From: Flagellimonas amoyensis
Lineage (GTDB): Bacteria; Bacteroidota; Bacteroidia; Flavobacteriales; Flavobacteriaceae
NCBI RefSeq assembly: GCF_003058265.1
Contig: NZ_QBUK01000010.1
Coordinates: forward strand, 1 to 64,000
Reading direction: 5' to 3'
DNA: 64,000 nucleotides
Below, piece after piece: positions 45,001 through 55,697 of the stretch; the stretch's first letter is position 1; every line of letters begins with the position of its first letter. The notes beneath the pieces are model-generated. The model worked only from the letters and a program-made list of their open reading frames with translations, was not told where the DNA came from and searched no databases. The translations under genes and the position numbers were made by a program.

Positions 45001-48000
45001 GTTATGGTGGTCTCATCCACATTGTTGGCAGTACAGACAAAATCAGGAGCTGATGCAGAGGCCGTCAACACGGCAGGCTCTGTAACGGTTTCTGGTTTGG
45101 TGATCTCACAACCTCTATCAGAGACTACGCGTACTTCATATTGCCCTGCAGGCAGGTTTTCGAAAAGCGGATGGTCCTGAAGCGGTCTGCTTGGAGCACC
45201 GAACAAACCGATCAATTCATATCGATAGATTGGATTCACGTCGGTTGCAGGGTCAATGACAGCCGAAATACTTCCATCACTTCCTCCAAAACAGCTCACA
45301 TGTTGAATGGTCGCATCCAACAAGATGGGATCCACAGGCGCATCCAACGCTTGGGTAACCGTGTAGGTACATGGGGTCGTAGTGGCCAAATCGGTGATTA
45401 CGAACACATATTGCCCAGCCTCGGTCAGGTTGGTGAAAATACCATCGTTATTGGTCACCACGGTTCCCGAAATAGGGAAGGTAACACTGTATTCCAAATT
45501 GGCGGAACCCCCCGTAACGGTTACGGTGATATGTCCTCCCGGGTCGGGGGAACAATCGATGGGTTTCACTACAGTCGCAGTGGCACTCATGGCCGGGTTC
45601 AACACCACAGGCCCGACAGTGGCATCGCATCCCCACTGATCTAGGATTTCTACCTCGTAAGAACCGGCACCCAGATTGGAGAAAATGGTGCTCGTTTGTG
45701 GCGAACCTACATTGACCCCGTTTCTGACCAATTGATACATATAGTTGCTTCCTTGACCACCGGATACAGGATCGGTCGCAGGAATGCCCACCACTTCAAT
45801 TTCGCCTTGAAGGTCGGTACAGTTCTCATTGTTGACCTGTAAAGCAGCCTGGATGGGCAGCGGATCGGCCAAGACCACATCGGGCAATTGCAAAGCACAA
45901 CCGTATTGGTCAATGACCCAGACTTCATAGGTGCCAGCCACCAAGTTTTCAAACTTTCGGGTGGATACATAACTGGCTATACTGTTGGGTGCTGGGTTTG
46001 GTGTAGTGCTCACATAGTAAGCATATCCGCCCCATCCACCTTGTACATTAAAGATTTCGATGACGCCATCGTTTCCGGGATCACAGGTAATATCGGTTTC
46101 CAAAACATTGGCAGAAATGGCCGCCGAGGGCCCTGCAATGGTGAAGGTCTCCACATTGGTACATCCAGGGAAGGCATCTTGGGAAATTTCCACCAAGTAG
46201 CTTCCAGCTAGCAGGGCGATAGGAGCCGTAGGTCCGGTAGTTGCTGAGGTACCATTGGTCACGAAGCTATCATCTGCCGTGTTCACCGGTGTTCCGTTTG
46301 TATTGTAAATGGTCCAGTTGAACCCTCCAGCGTAGGTAGCATCCAAGAGTTCAAAGGTGACTTCTCCGCTTGCGGTTCCATAGCAGACCACATTGCTCAC
46401 CACATCCACATCAATAGTGAAGGTGTTTGGGTCGGTGATCGTTTCGGATGTTGATACGGTACAACCCGTATCGATATGGCGTACCAAGAAATTGTGGGTA
46501 CCGGCATCCAGACCGCCAAATACATTGGAGGATTGCCAAGAGGCACCATTGTCGATACTGTATTCAAAACGGGACGGATCCCCGGCCGTTGAGGTAACGG
46601 TAATGGTGATTTCGCCATCCATTCCTGGAGTACAGCTCAATGGGTTGGTGATCGCAGCCACAGCATCTGTGATCTCATCAAATGGAGCGACTATGACATC
46701 CATAAATCCTGAACAACTATTTTCGTCATAGACATACACCCGTATGTCCTTACCGTTCGTATCGGTTTCTATATAGACATTGTTCGGACCATTTTGTAGG
46801 ACAGTGCCGCCTATATTGTCACGGAACTCATAACGTACATAGTTTCCACTACCACCGGTAATGAAACCGGTGTCCACGGTAACGGTGGCACTGTTCATAT
46901 TGTTTCCGGCCACACAGGCAAAATCCAATACATTAACAACGGGAACTACGATAGCATCTGGCTCAGTGATGATTTGCGTTTCGATGTGGGTACAACCGTT
47001 TGCGGCAGTAACCTCTATGGTGTAGGTAATTCCTGCAGCAGAACCTTCAAGACCTGTAAAGTTCGCCGTGGTGTTCGTACTTGATGTAGGCAAAATGGGC
47101 AAACTCGCAGAACCACCGGAAGCGGCAATGATCTCAAAGGAATAAGGGCCTATGCCATTGTCCACCGCACTCACGGAAATGGTTCCATCATCGGCACCAT
47201 TACAGGTAACATCCGTAACCGTTGATGTAAATGAGGGCTGAGGTGCATCCGGAACATCCACTGTAATTGTTTTGAAGCAATTTGGAGTGGTTGTGCCGAT
47301 ATCATAAACCATCACTACATAGCTACCAGCGGCCCCGGCCCCGGCCCATGTGAATTTATTGGATGCATCGAGCACCAAAGCGGTTCTTGTTTCGTCGTAT
47401 GGGTCTGGACCATCGATTTCGTATTCGTAGTTTCCAGAGCCTGAAAGCACTTCGATTTCAAATTCTCCGTAAGCCGCAGTACCAGGTTCACAATCCAGGG
47501 CAACTGTTTGGATCACATTGAATTCGAGCGGAGGATAAATAGCAAAGGTTTCAGTGTCGATACAGCCATTCAAATCCCTTACGGACACGGTCTGGCCCGT
47601 TCCGGAACTAAGACCGGAAATGGTGTGTTGATTGCTTCCATTGAACGTAAAGTTCTGATATGCAGACCCATTCAAACTTATTTGGAATGGGGACATGGCC
47701 ACAAAGGGGTTCTCCAATGTAATCAATACTTGGAACTGGCCTTCCTCGACACATTCATCAATTATGATTGCTGAAATTTCTGGGCTTGGGTCTAGAAGGA
47801 CGGTTACAGGATCACTTTGTATACAATTGTTGGCATCTTTTACATAAACAATGTAATCTCCTGCCTCAACATTTGCAATTGTACTACTTGTCCAACCAGC
47901 AGATGCTGCTGTTGGCACTATACCTGAAGAGGCCAATATATATTGGAACTCATAGGGAGCCATTCCAAATTGAGCATTTGCTGTGATCACTCCGGCATTT

Positions 48001-51000
48001 GGATTACAATTGTCGTTGGTTGGTGAATCCGCCGTTACTTCAAGTAAGTCTGGAGATTGTTCTATTACAAAGAAATCAGAGGCCGAGACACATCCTGCAT
48101 TTGGTCCATCCGCTTCTTCGTAAAGAATATAATATTCACCAGGACTCAATCCAGCGGCTGTATCGGTTTCAGGGCCACCGACTACACCTGAAATTGTACC
48201 TGTGATTCCTGTAGCTATATTTGTTGTGGCATAGAAAATTTCATAGTTCACATTACTTCCACCATATCCTGATACTGTAAAGACGACACTACCATCGGCA
48301 GATCCCGTACAGGTGATATCGGTAACAACATCAATTGTGGAGCCCAAAGTGGAAGATGTGGATACGGGAACAGTGGCCTCCTGTAGATACTCACATTCTG
48401 TATCATCATCATAAACGATAAACGTATAGGTAACCCCCGGCGTCAGACCAGTGAACAAATGAGAGTTATCTGGGGCAGGGGATACATCCTCAGGAAACCA
48501 TGCGGGGTCTGATGCATTAAATGGTGGAGCGGGGTATATGGCAAAATAAAAAGTTCCTGTTCCCAGTGTTCCATTTAGTGCATCGGCCTCAACCAACATT
48601 TCACCACTACCAGGAGTACAACCGGCGGCTCCTTGTACAGTTATCAACACATCGGGCCCTGTTGTTATGGTTACCGTTGAGATATTCTGACAACCATTGG
48701 AATCGGTAACTACAAGAGTATAATCACCAAAATCCAACCCGGTAAATGTATGGTCATTGGTGCCTGTAGAAGTATCATAGGCCAAGCTTACGTTATAATC
48801 ATTGTTGAATACCTCGTAGATATAAGTCGGTGTTCCTCCAGAAGCATCAACTGTAATAGTTCCTAGCTCTGTACCACTTGCTGCACAAGTTAGATTTGTA
48901 TGTGTTGAGTTTGGAACTATCGCTGTAGGTTCAGAAATCACTACAGGGAATGGATCGGATTCACATCCCTTGCTATCGGTAACGGTCACCTCATACGAAC
49001 CGGCAGGAAGTCCTGTGGTCTGTGAACCATAATCGGTAGCGGTAATGGTTTCAAAAACGTTGATGGTATAGGGAGGAACGCCCACAGAGGTGTCGATCAC
49101 GACATCCAAAGCTCCGGTAATTTCTCCAAAACAAAGAATATCTGTCGGTGTAACACTGGTGATGACCGGAAGCGTAGCAGGCGTCACGATGATGGCGTTT
49201 GTCGTGGCTGTACACGCCGTTGGGGTTGTGGTATCCGTTACCCGGAACATATAGGTTCCATCGGTATCGGTGTTGAACACATTTCCGGTAAATCCAGTGG
49301 AGTTGTAAGTGGCTCCACCATCATTGGACCATTCATAGGTATAGGTTCCGGAACCTCCAGAGGCATTTATGGTAATTTCAGCATCATCCAAACAGGTCAA
49401 ATCACTATTTAGGAAAGCAGATGCGGTCAAAGCAGGGTTTATGGTAACGGTTTCCACCACACCTGTACAACCATACCCGTCCCTCACATTGATGGTATAG
49501 CTTCCTGCGGCCAGGTTGCCAAAAGTATATGTTGTTGCATTTGTTGGCGTAGGGGTCATCCATGCGCCACCGTTCAGGCTGAACTGGTAGTTGCCGTTGC
49601 CATCGGTCACGTTCACGATGATGCTTCCATCGTTGTTGCCGGTATAACATGCTGTGGGAATCGTTTCAAAGTCAATATCGGCAGGAGGGGCTATGGTCAA
49701 GGTCGTTGTAACATCCTCACAAAGATTGATGTCCCTCACCCTTACGACATAGTCGCCGGCAGGAAGTCCAGAGAACACACCGGAAGATTGATAAGCAATG
49801 ATCTCCACGCCTCCAGTGTCCTCCAATCGGTATTGATAGGCAGGGGTTCCACCGGTTGCGGTTGCGGTTATGACACCGCCACCGTTGCTACAGGTCAATT
49901 CTGTGGTCACTGATGCAGTAACATCGACAGCATTGGGCTGAGTCAATGTTTGGTTCAAGGTAACGGAACAAGCAGGATCTCGCAGATCAACCAAGACAAT
50001 TTCATAATTACCCGCGGTAAGTCCTGAAATGGTAATTGGGCTGGTGGTTTGGGGTCCAGACACGGTCCCGCCGTTCACTTGATAGGTAAATCCAGTTCCC
50101 GGATCAAAGTTTTCAACTTCAAAAGTGATGGAACCATCTGCGGAACCAAAACAACTGATATCGGTGTGTGCGGTGATGACAGCATCGAAGACATGTCCTG
50201 GCTCAATGTTCACTGTGGTTTGAACGGTACAATCACTTCCATAGTTGACCTCAATGGTATGAAGACCAGGGGCAACGTCCGTAAACAGGTTGCCGGACTG
50301 CGGGGTTGACCCATCCAATGAATAGGTGTATCCCGGGTCGTTGGGCAGTACGGTAAGATCGGCCGTTCCATCACAATTGTAAACGAAAGAAGTTGATAAT
50401 GTGGGCTCTACGGGAAGCGGGGGGATGATGACATTCGGCAAGGTGATGAAACAATCGATTTGATTGGCATCACGTACACGAATGCTATAGGTACCATCCA
50501 TCAGGTCGGTGAAAACAGCTCCTCCTGTTGTTGATGGGGTCCAAGCCCCACCATTGATGCTGTATTGGTAATTTCCTGAACCACCGGAAGTTGAGGTAAT
50601 ACTTCCCACTGTGATTTCTCCCAGTTGGTTACAGGTATAATCTTGTGTAATGGCCGCCTCGGCAATGATTTCGTCGGGCTGGGCAATGGTAACCTGTGAT
50701 GATACGACACAGTTGTTGGCATCCCTGATACTGATGTCATAGGTGCCGGCCGGTAGGTTCACAAAAGTGTTCAAAGGCTGATAGGTTGCCCCATTGTTTA
50801 TGCTATAGACATAAGGCGCCTCGCCTCCCGTGGCCGTCAAAGAGATGCTTCCATCTGAACCGCCAAAACACGTTACGTCGGTGACATTGGGTGTAATGGT
50901 CAATGCGGGGTCTTGTACAATAGTGATCTCGTAAACGGCCTCACAAAATCCGGATGCGCCTCCATTGTCCCTTACATAGACGTCATAATTGCCCGCACCG

Positions 51001-54000
51001 GTAACGGTAACAGGGTTGGTGGTGGAGAAATCACCAGCTCCGGGAGTCACTCCATCAGCAACAACAGCATAGACATAGTTGCCGTCCCCACCAGCTGCAG
51101 AGATGGTAATGTCCGTGTCTGTGGCACAAGCGGTAATGTTGGGGGCAGAGGCCACCACACTGAGTTCTGGGTCAATGGTAATGGAAGCGGAATCTGTACA
51201 GTCGTTGCCATCCCTAACATTGATGGTATGGGAACCAGGTCCTAGACCAGTGAACACATTGCCAGACACAAAGGGACCTCCGTTCAGGCTGTATTCGTAA
51301 TTTCCATCTCCGCCAGCAATCACATTGGCGGTCAGGGTCAATCCTGTGGCATCGTCATAACAGCTATCGTTGGGAACGATTTCCAATTCTGGGGCAATGG
51401 CCTCGATCAACGTGAAGCTGCCCGTGAACTCGCATCCATTGGCATCGGTCACGGTATAGTCGTAGTCTCCCGCAATATCCAAGTTGGGGAACAGGCCGTT
51501 GTTCTGTGCCGCAGGAAGAACATATCCCACTGGTCCAGCAGTAATTTCATAGGTATAGCTTCCCCATCCGCCCGAAGCCGTAATGCTCACCGAACCATCG
51601 GCGAGGCAGGTTGGTTGGGTCACTGTAGCGGGAGCTGTAATGGCAGAAGGTGGTGCCGCAATGGTAACAGAGGCCGTGTCGGTACAGTTGGTAAGGTTGT
51701 CGGTCACCGTAATGGTATATGTTCCCTCGGCCAAACCAGTGAATGGAATGGTTCCATTGGTCTGTGCCGTTCCGGAGAACGTATCAGGTCCTGTTACGGT
51801 ATAGTTGTAATCGGTGTTGAAATTGCTTACGAGGTATCTGATCTCACCATCTTCTTCACCAATACAAGTAATGTTTTGGATGAGTTGTCCGCTCACTGAA
51901 ATTTCAGAAACAGGGGCAATGGTATAGGTTTCCTCATAGACGCACCCCGTACTGTCCGTTACGCGGAACAAATAGGTGTCCGGGGCCAAACCTGTAAAGG
52001 TGGCATTGTTTCCGTTGTTCACCACGCTTCCTGCAGGGGCAATGATCTCATACACATAGTTTGGAGTTCCGCCCGTAACGCTCAACGTGACATCCGAAGT
52101 AAAAGATGGACAATTGGGGTCTGTGGACGTAAAGTCGATGTCCGTTGGGGGATCTAGCGGCGCTATGGTCACAGGATCCGTAACAAAGGTACATCCGTTG
52201 TCATCCCTTATGGTCACGGTGTAGGTTCCATCGGTCAGGTTGGAAAAGATTTCCTCGCCCAAGGTGGCACTGTCCGGAACAAAGGTCACTCCATCAATAC
52301 TGTATTGATAGGGAGCGGTTCCTCCCTGAACATTGAATGCTCTAACAGCACCAAGTTGCAAACAGGTGTAGGGTTGGTACAGCTCAACTTCTGCGGAAAG
52401 GGCATTGGCCGGAGCCGAAATGGCCTGATATTCAAAATAGTCGCAGGACGCACTTCCTTTACGTTGGTTGATGACAATGACATAATCACCATTGGTCAGT
52501 CCAGGAAAGTTGCCTGAAGTGTTGGTGGCCAGTGCATCGGCAAGATTGTATTCCTCTTCATCAAAACCAGTGGCATCGAACAGGTAAAAAGTCAATTGAT
52601 ACCCATTGCTGTTGACCAAGTTAAAGGAAATGGAACCAGAGGATTCCCCGTTACAAAGTACATCAATCACTGTGGTCGGGTCAAAATCGGCCGCAGGCCT
52701 GAATTCGATGGTCACGGTGTTGGATATATCGAAACAGTTGTTCCTGTCCACCACCACAAAGGTGTAATCCCCGGGATCGTAGATGTCAAAGATTTGACTG
52801 GTCTGGAATTCGGATGGAGGGATATCGGTCACGGATGGATAGGATATCACTGTGTTTCCATCTTCATCCACATAGGACCAGATGGCATACAAATGCGGTG
52901 TTTTTCCGCCAGTGGAGGACATGAGAATATTTCCTTCTCTACAGGTAATGTGCTGGGATACCCGTGCCTCCAAATCCAGATCGGATTGATCATAAATGGT
53001 GACCTGCTCTGTGTAAACGCAACCATCATCCGTTGAAACGGCTACGTCGTACACTCCGGCAGCTAGGTTTTCAAAGGTATAGTTGTTGTCCGAAGATGGA
53101 CCAAAATCGTCCACTTCAACACCTCCTCGAGAGATGCTGTAATAGTACTGTGGCTCTACATTGAGAATGGAGATGGCAATTTCGCCCAATCCATTACAAT
53201 CTGTGTCCTCTGTGGTGACCTCCACTTGAAAGTCCCTTTCCAAGATCCCGATATTGTCCAAAACAAAGACACAACCATCGGTAACACCCTGCTGTCTCAT
53301 TTCCACCCTGTAGGCACCGTTGTTGGCGATGTCAAAACTTGGGCTCGGGCCATAGGGTACCAATACGGTACCTGTGGATTGATCTACCAACTGGTACTCA
53401 TAGTTCAAAGGCATATTGGTCACCGTAATGTTTCCTTCGGTGTCGCAAATGATATCCCTGGAAGTGTATTGTGGGTTGAGCGGGTTTTTGTAGATATTGA
53501 AATAGAACCTGCTGAAACAACCGTTTTGGTAATTGATGACCAATCGGTACTGTCCGGCATTGGAGGCCAGGAAGTCGTTCCCGGTATCCACGTTGTTCCA
53601 GGTACAGGTGGCATTTGTGTTGGCGCAACCATCAATTGCGGCACCACAGCTGGTTTCGTCCAATTGTTCCCAAACAATGCTCTGTGCATCGGGAATGTTC
53701 ACTTGGATAAGTTCGGTGTCATTGAGCCCACAAAGGAAGATTTCAGGCAGCTCGCTACCATCATTGGGACAGATAAGGATGTCCCCGTTAATGGAATTTG
53801 ACGTATCGTTGATCAATGCGGTAATAGGGTTGCTCTGGGTAGCCCCAAAGAGTTCCACTACGATGGTCTCCTCGAAATCCTTGCAGGGGTCGGCGACCTG
53901 TTTGTCAACAATATAGGTGCCCACTTCGGTCACCAACATGGTGCTCGGGTCGTTGTCCGAATCAGCATCGGTGATCACCAAATCTACACCCACATCTATT

Positions 54001-55688
54001 TGACCGTTACCGTTTACATCACGGTACCAGATATAATTGTCAAAATTGTCCCCGGCATCCAACAATACATTATCGCCACACAGTTGAACGGTTCGGCTAA
54101 AGTTACACGCACTGAGGTCGTCCAAAAGAAAGTTCGTGGCACCGGGCGATCCAAAGCCGCAACCATCAAAGTCATATACACTGGGGTCGTCCGTAATCGG
54201 TGCTGTGTTGATGGCTCCCCTATAGGTGGAATAGGCCAAGTTTTGGATGATGTCCGTACAGGCATCGATAAAATCAAAACAGTTTTCCGCTACCCGGACC
54301 CGCATGCGGATCACAGCCAAGGGATCTCCTTCTTCAACAAGATTGTTGGGAATGCTAAAAATCACCGTCCTTGTGGCAGGATCAAAAGTATAGGTGGCAC
54401 CAGCAGGCATTACAATACTGCTTTCATCCAAGGTCACATTGATGGGGAGCACATCCCGAATGGTATAGTTTATGGCATCGTCATTGCCCACATTTTCAAA
54501 GGAGAGGACATAATCCAGATATTGTCCAAGATGAACGCCTTGCCCGGTAATGTCGTTTCCTGCTATGTCCTCTACCGTTTTGGCGAGGTTGATCTTTGGT
54601 TCAATGATCTCCACATCCATCGAGGTGAAGAAAATGTCGTATTTGTCTTGGGTAGATGAGGCCCTCAAAGTGGCACCGGTCTCCCCATTGGGGATAACGG
54701 TTTGGTTGGGGTTGGGTATGGTAAAGAGATCTACGTCCCATCCCAAAGTGTTGATACTGTTTGGATTACGGGCAGTTATAATGTTGCCCTCAATGGTGAT
54801 GTTACTGTTGAAGAAGTTGTTGACCGGATTTGCTGTATTGGATAGGGACGTAAATGTACCATTGCTGTTGGCCCTTATGGCCAAGCGGTCTCCCTCGATC
54901 CTGTTGTCCCCTTCCAAGGTGGCCACTCCCAATTTGGCCCTTACAGGAAAAGGAGCGGGCAAAGTGGTAAAGCCACTGACAGGAATGTCAACGGTCTCCC
55001 CGGATTTGATACCGGCATACCCATCAAAAGTGGTGATGAATTTACCCGGAAGAGTTGGGTTTTCATAGACCACGATAAGCGTCCAACCCCCAGAAATACC
55101 ACCGGTTATGGAGCTTCCTGAGCTGGCCCTTACATTCGCCACAAAATATTCCCCATCTGGATTGGGCAAAGCGGAGACGATATTGGTAACATCCTTATAG
55201 CACGCATAAGGGCTATAGTTTCCAAAATCCGAATCGTTATATCCATCGAACAAGATTTCATCGGCCGTCAAGTCCTGATAAGACCCACCGGGCACCCTAA
55301 ATTTTACTTGGTTGAAATCGCTACGATTGGTCTCTCTGTAGACCGCAGACCAATACAGACCGGCATAGCGGATCCTGGAACAATTTGGATCGGGCACGGA
55401 TAGCGTAGCACTACTTGAGCTAAAGGTGGATGCATCCCCATCAATATCAATATATTGCATGTTGAGGTCATCGTTATAGGACGAATTTGAGCCAGTGGAG
55501 TTGTATGGGTCTTCTGGATCTCTGTTGTTTGAGTCTCTGTTGACGATGTTGTTCGCGATAAAGGTGAGATCACCCTTCAACCTGTTTTCATATCGGACAT
55601 CAAAGTCATTTTTAACCTGAGAGACACCGGAAAATGAGCATAGCAAGACACAGGTGACAAAGCACCATTTGAGTAGAAGTTTTACCAT
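42012..55688 (-). CDS. Giant SprB-repeat surface adhesin with type B type IX sorting domain
   Basis: 4558 residues. Signal peptide ending SGVSQ; an N-terminal globular part (about 30-370) with Ca-binding-like DSNNRDPEDP; a DUF11-like domain (about 372-465, KINLAKTVEDIAG, DYVLSFENVGNDD); then roughly 40 SprB-like repeats from about residue 780 to 4440 (pattern VTCNGG.DGSI...GG..PY.YS...G). The count comes from length over an 85-90-residue period. The CHU_C type-B domain closes the protein (FFTPDGDGMNDNWIP, YDRYGRVV, PLPTGDYWYIVRL). Through the type IX system it would be displayed as a flexible adhesin for gliding or attachment. It is flanked by PorP/SprF genes, 9 nt and 23 nt away. Confidence 0.93.
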   Translation of the reverse strand: MVKLLLKWCFVTCVLLCSFSGVSQVKNDFDVRYENRLKGDLTFIANNIVNRDSNNRDPEDPYNSTGSNSSYNDDLNMQYIDIDGDASTFSSSSATLSVPDPNCSRIRYAGLYWSAVYRETNRSDFNQVKFRVPGGSYQDLTADEILFDGYNDSDFGNYSPYACYKDVTNIVSALPNPDGEYFVANVRASSGSSITGGISGGWTLIVVYENPTLPGKFITTFDGYAGIKSGETVDIPVSGFTTLPAPFPVRAKLGVATLEGDNRIEGDRLAIRANSNGTFTSLSNTANPVNNFFNSNITIEGNIITARNPNSINTLGWDVDLFTIPNPNQTVIPNGETGATLRASSTQDKYDIFFTSMDVEIIEPKINLAKTVEDIAGNDITGQGVHLGQYLDYVLSFENVGNDDAINYTIRDVLPINVTLDESSIVMPAGATYTFDPATRTVIFSIPNNLVEEGDPLAVIRMRVRVAENCFDFIDACTDIIQNLAYSTYRGAINTAPITDDPSVYDFDGCGFGSPGATNFLLDDLSACNFSRTVQLCGDNVLLDAGDNFDNYIWYRDVNGNGQIDVGVDLVITDADSDNDPSTMLVTEVGTYIVDKQVADPCKDFEETIVVELFGATQSNPITALINDTSNSINGDILICPNDGSELPEIFLCGLNDTELIQVNIPDAQSIVWEQLDETSCGAAIDGCANTNATCTWNNVDTGNDFLASNAGQYRLVINYQNGCFSRFYFNIYKNPLNPQYTSRDIICDTEGNITVTNMPLNYEYQLVDQSTGTVLVPYGPSPSFDIANNGAYRVEMRQQGVTDGCVFVLDNIGILERDFQVEVTTEDTDCNGLGEIAISILNVEPQYYYSISRGGVEVDDFGPSSDNNYTFENLAAGVYDVAVSTDDGCVYTEQVTIYDQSDLDLEARVSQHITCREGNILMSSTGGKTPHLYAIWSYVDEDGNTVISYPSVTDIPPSEFQTSQIFDIYDPGDYTFVVVDRNNCFDISNTVTIEFRPAADFDPTTVIDVLCNGESSGSISFNLVNSNGYQLTFYLFDATGFDEEEYNLADALATNTSGNFPGLTNGDYVIVINQRKGSASCDYFEYQAISAPANALSAEVELYQPYTCLQLGAVRAFNVQGGTAPYQYSIDGVTFVPDSATLGEEIFSNLTDGTYTVTIRDDNGCTFVTDPVTIAPLDPPTDIDFTSTDPNCPSFTSDVTLSVTGGTPNYVYEIIAPAGSVVNNGNNATFTGLAPDTYLFRVTDSTGCVYEETYTIAPVSEISVSGQLIQNITCIGEEDGEIRYLVSNFNTDYNYTVTGPDTFSGTAQTNGTIPFTGLAEGTYTITVTDNLTNCTDTASVTIAAPPSAITAPATVTQPTCLADGSVSITASGGWGSYTYEITAGPVGYVLPAAQNNGLFPNLDIAGDYDYTVTDANGCEFTGSFTLIEAIAPELEIVPNDSCYDDATGLTLTANVIAGGDGNYEYSLNGGPFVSGNVFTGLGPGSHTINVRDGNDCTDSASITIDPELSVVASAPNITACATDTDITISAAGGDGNYVYAVVADGVTPGAGDFSTTNPVTVTGAGNYDVYVRDNGGASGFCEAVYEITIVQDPALTITPNVTDVTCFGGSDGSISLTATGGEAPYVYSINNGATYQPLNTFVNLPAGTYDISIRDANNCVVSSQVTIAQPDEIIAEAAITQDYTCNQLGEITVGSITSTSGGSGNYQYSINGGAWTPSTTGGAVFTDLMDGTYSIRVRDANQIDCFITLPNVIIPPLPVEPTLSTSFVYNCDGTADLTVLPNDPGYTYSLDGSTPQSGNLFTDVAPGLHTIEVNYGSDCTVQTTVNIEPGHVFDAVITAHTDISCFGSADGSITFEVENFDPGTGFTYQVNGGTVSGPQTTSPITISGLTAGNYEIVLVDLRDPACSVTLNQTLTQPNAVDVTASVTTELTCSNGGGVITATATGGTPAYQYRLEDTGGVEIIAYQSSGVFSGLPAGDYVVRVRDINLCEDVTTTLTIAPPADIDFETIPTACYTGNNDGSIIVNVTDGNGNYQFSLNGGAWMTPTPTNATTYTFGNLAAGSYTINVRDGYGCTGVVETVTINPALTASAFLNSDLTCLDDAEITINASGGSGTYTYEWSNDGGATYNSTGFTGNVFNTDTDGTYMFRVTDTTTPTACTATTNAIIVTPATLPVITSVTPTDILCFGEITGALDVVIDTSVGVPPYTINVFETITATDYGSQTTGLPAGSYEVTVTDSKGCESDPFPVVISEPTAIVPNSTHTNLTCAASGTELGTITVDASGGTPTYIYEVFNNDYNVSLAYDTSTGTNDHTFTGLDFGDYTLVVTDSNGCQNISTVTITTGPDVLITVQGAAGCTPGSGEMLVEADALNGTLGTGTFYFAIYPAPPFNASDPAWFPEDVSPAPDNSHLFTGLTPGVTYTFIVYDDDTECEYLQEATVPVSTSSTLGSTIDVVTDITCTGSADGSVVFTVSGYGGSNVNYEIFYATTNIATGITGTISGVVGGPETDTAAGLSPGEYYILYEEADGPNAGCVSASDFFVIEQSPDLLEVTADSPTNDNCNPNAGVITANAQFGMAPYEFQYILASSGIVPTAASAGWTSSTIANVEAGDYIVYVKDANNCIQSDPVTVLLDPSPEISAIIIDECVEEGQFQVLITLENPFVAMSPFQISLNGSAYQNFTFNGSNQHTISGLSSGTGQTVSVRDLNGCIDTETFAIYPPLEFNVIQTVALDCEPGTAAYGEFEIEVLSGSGNYEYEIDGPDPYDETRTALVLDASNKFTWAGAGAAGSYVVMVYDIGTTTPNCFKTITVDVPDAPQPSFTSTVTDVTCNGADDGTISVSAVDNGIGPYSFEIIAASGGSASLPILPTSSTNTTANFTGLEGSAAGITYTIEVTAANGCTHIETQIITEPDAIVVPVVNVLDFACVAGNNMNSATVTVDTGFITGGSGNYVRYEFRDNIGGTVLQNGPNNVYIETDTNGKDIRVYVYDENSCSGFMDVIVAPFDEITDAVAAITNPLSCTPGMDGEITITVTSTAGDPSRFEYSIDNGASWQSSNVFGGLDAGTHNFLVRHIDTGCTVSTSETITDPNTFTIDVDVVSNVVCYGTASGEVTFELLDATYAGGFNWTIYNTNGTPVNTADDSFVTNGTSATTGPTAPIALLAGSYLVEISQDAFPGCTNVETFTIAGPSAAISANVLETDITCDPGNDGVIEIFNVQGGWGGYAYYVSTTPNPAPNSIASYVSTRKFENLVAGTYEVWVIDQYGCALQLPDVVLADPLPIQAALQVNNENCTDLQGEIEVVGIPATDPVSGGQGSNYMYQLVRNGVNVGSPQTSTIFSNLGAGSYEVEILDQWGCDATVGPVVLNPAMSATATVVKPIDCSPDPGGHITVTVTGGSANLEYSVTFPISGTVVTNNDGIFTNLTEAGQYVFVITDLATTTPCTYTVTQALDAPVDPILLDATIQHVSCFGGSDGSISAVIDPATDVNPIYRYELIGLFGAPSRPLQDHPLFENLPAGQYEVRVVSDRGCEITKPETVTEPAVLTASASAPDFVCTANNVDETTITVTATGGTAPYFYSFDGNGFSSIATYDVEDNGTVQTINYTVRDANGCEYADSIVIQPINTFTASVSQTTAISCVTEEEVLLTVADNGDPTNTYTFTLLPVGNPYGSAPTILSNTTASFLLTHPGTYTFRITDDATGCYVDTAPYVIAPYDTIDVVAVATSPAVCFDDAGTLEITVTGYNGAYDYEVFRTDGTSITTGSGNTAGGPLSITHVDLVGGNYFVRVTETGYPECVEDSNTITIMSPSAELEVVPQQVASVTCTNDQGEILIAPTGGYAPYDIILTNNATTQTYTMNDVHSYVFTGLSAGAYEVRIIDSQGCEIVDNSLTLMEPDPITATIDVAPIDLMCYGDNSGSVWVSSVSGGEGVYQYQLNIYEDDTPGASIVFTSGEQGSNTFNGLGAGTYSITVTDGWNCGVETPRVTINEPTEVMASLVQVSGMTCMDDAEILLTAFGGTAPYKYSEDGITFFDMDGGDTHTFPVGVGVYQYYVIDANGCEALISNQVSIDPVPELTLTIDDSAAMINCMGEASATIVARAMGGLGNYSYELFSDAALSNLVGGPQPNGTFSGLAAGNYYVRVTSEDCVEVSPVTTIVDPAPLQVDREESTDVTCSGMEDGTITVEVSGGTGEILYAISPNLNQFDTENTFTDLAPGIYDVIAQDVNGCFITFQFEIGQPEPIQAEAINIMHEVCYNSADGSFELQVSGGVAPYETALNSNADADFVQDRFLFQDLTAGTHAVFIRDAQGCDTYVIVEIEPGMNLAATVTPMYECVGNIPNNFLEIVFEDPSVSADVMYALDSTDPADMQLSADFTNMLPGDHYVTIAHANGCMTTYDFTIEGYEPLTLVLENNTINQITAIAEGGVEEYTFYFNDINNGTENTIYINRTGTYTVTVIDQNGCEATAEIYMEFMDIEFPNFFTPDGDGMNDNWIPDNIQGFPDVLIKIYDRYGRVVEEMTRNTQGWDGDYDGKPLPTGDYWYIVRLKGEQDNREFVGHFTLYRQ
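42370..53350 (-). repeat. SprB-type tandem coding repeats inside the giant adhesin
   Basis: About 11 kb of imperfect tandem coding repeats, each roughly 85-90 codons, with a Cys near the start of most units (VTC/ITC), DGSI/GEI, and a Y-x-Y-S/E core. Bounds are approximate. Units differ enough to look old, not like fresh duplications. Confidence 0.75.
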
Positions 55689-55697
55689 ATGTTTGGT

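Noticed and set aside
53226-53801. A 191-codon plus-strand open frame opposite the giant adhesin.
   Set aside because: It is a mirror frame of a repetitive gene on the other strand; several similar long frames occur along that gene and none has a start context.
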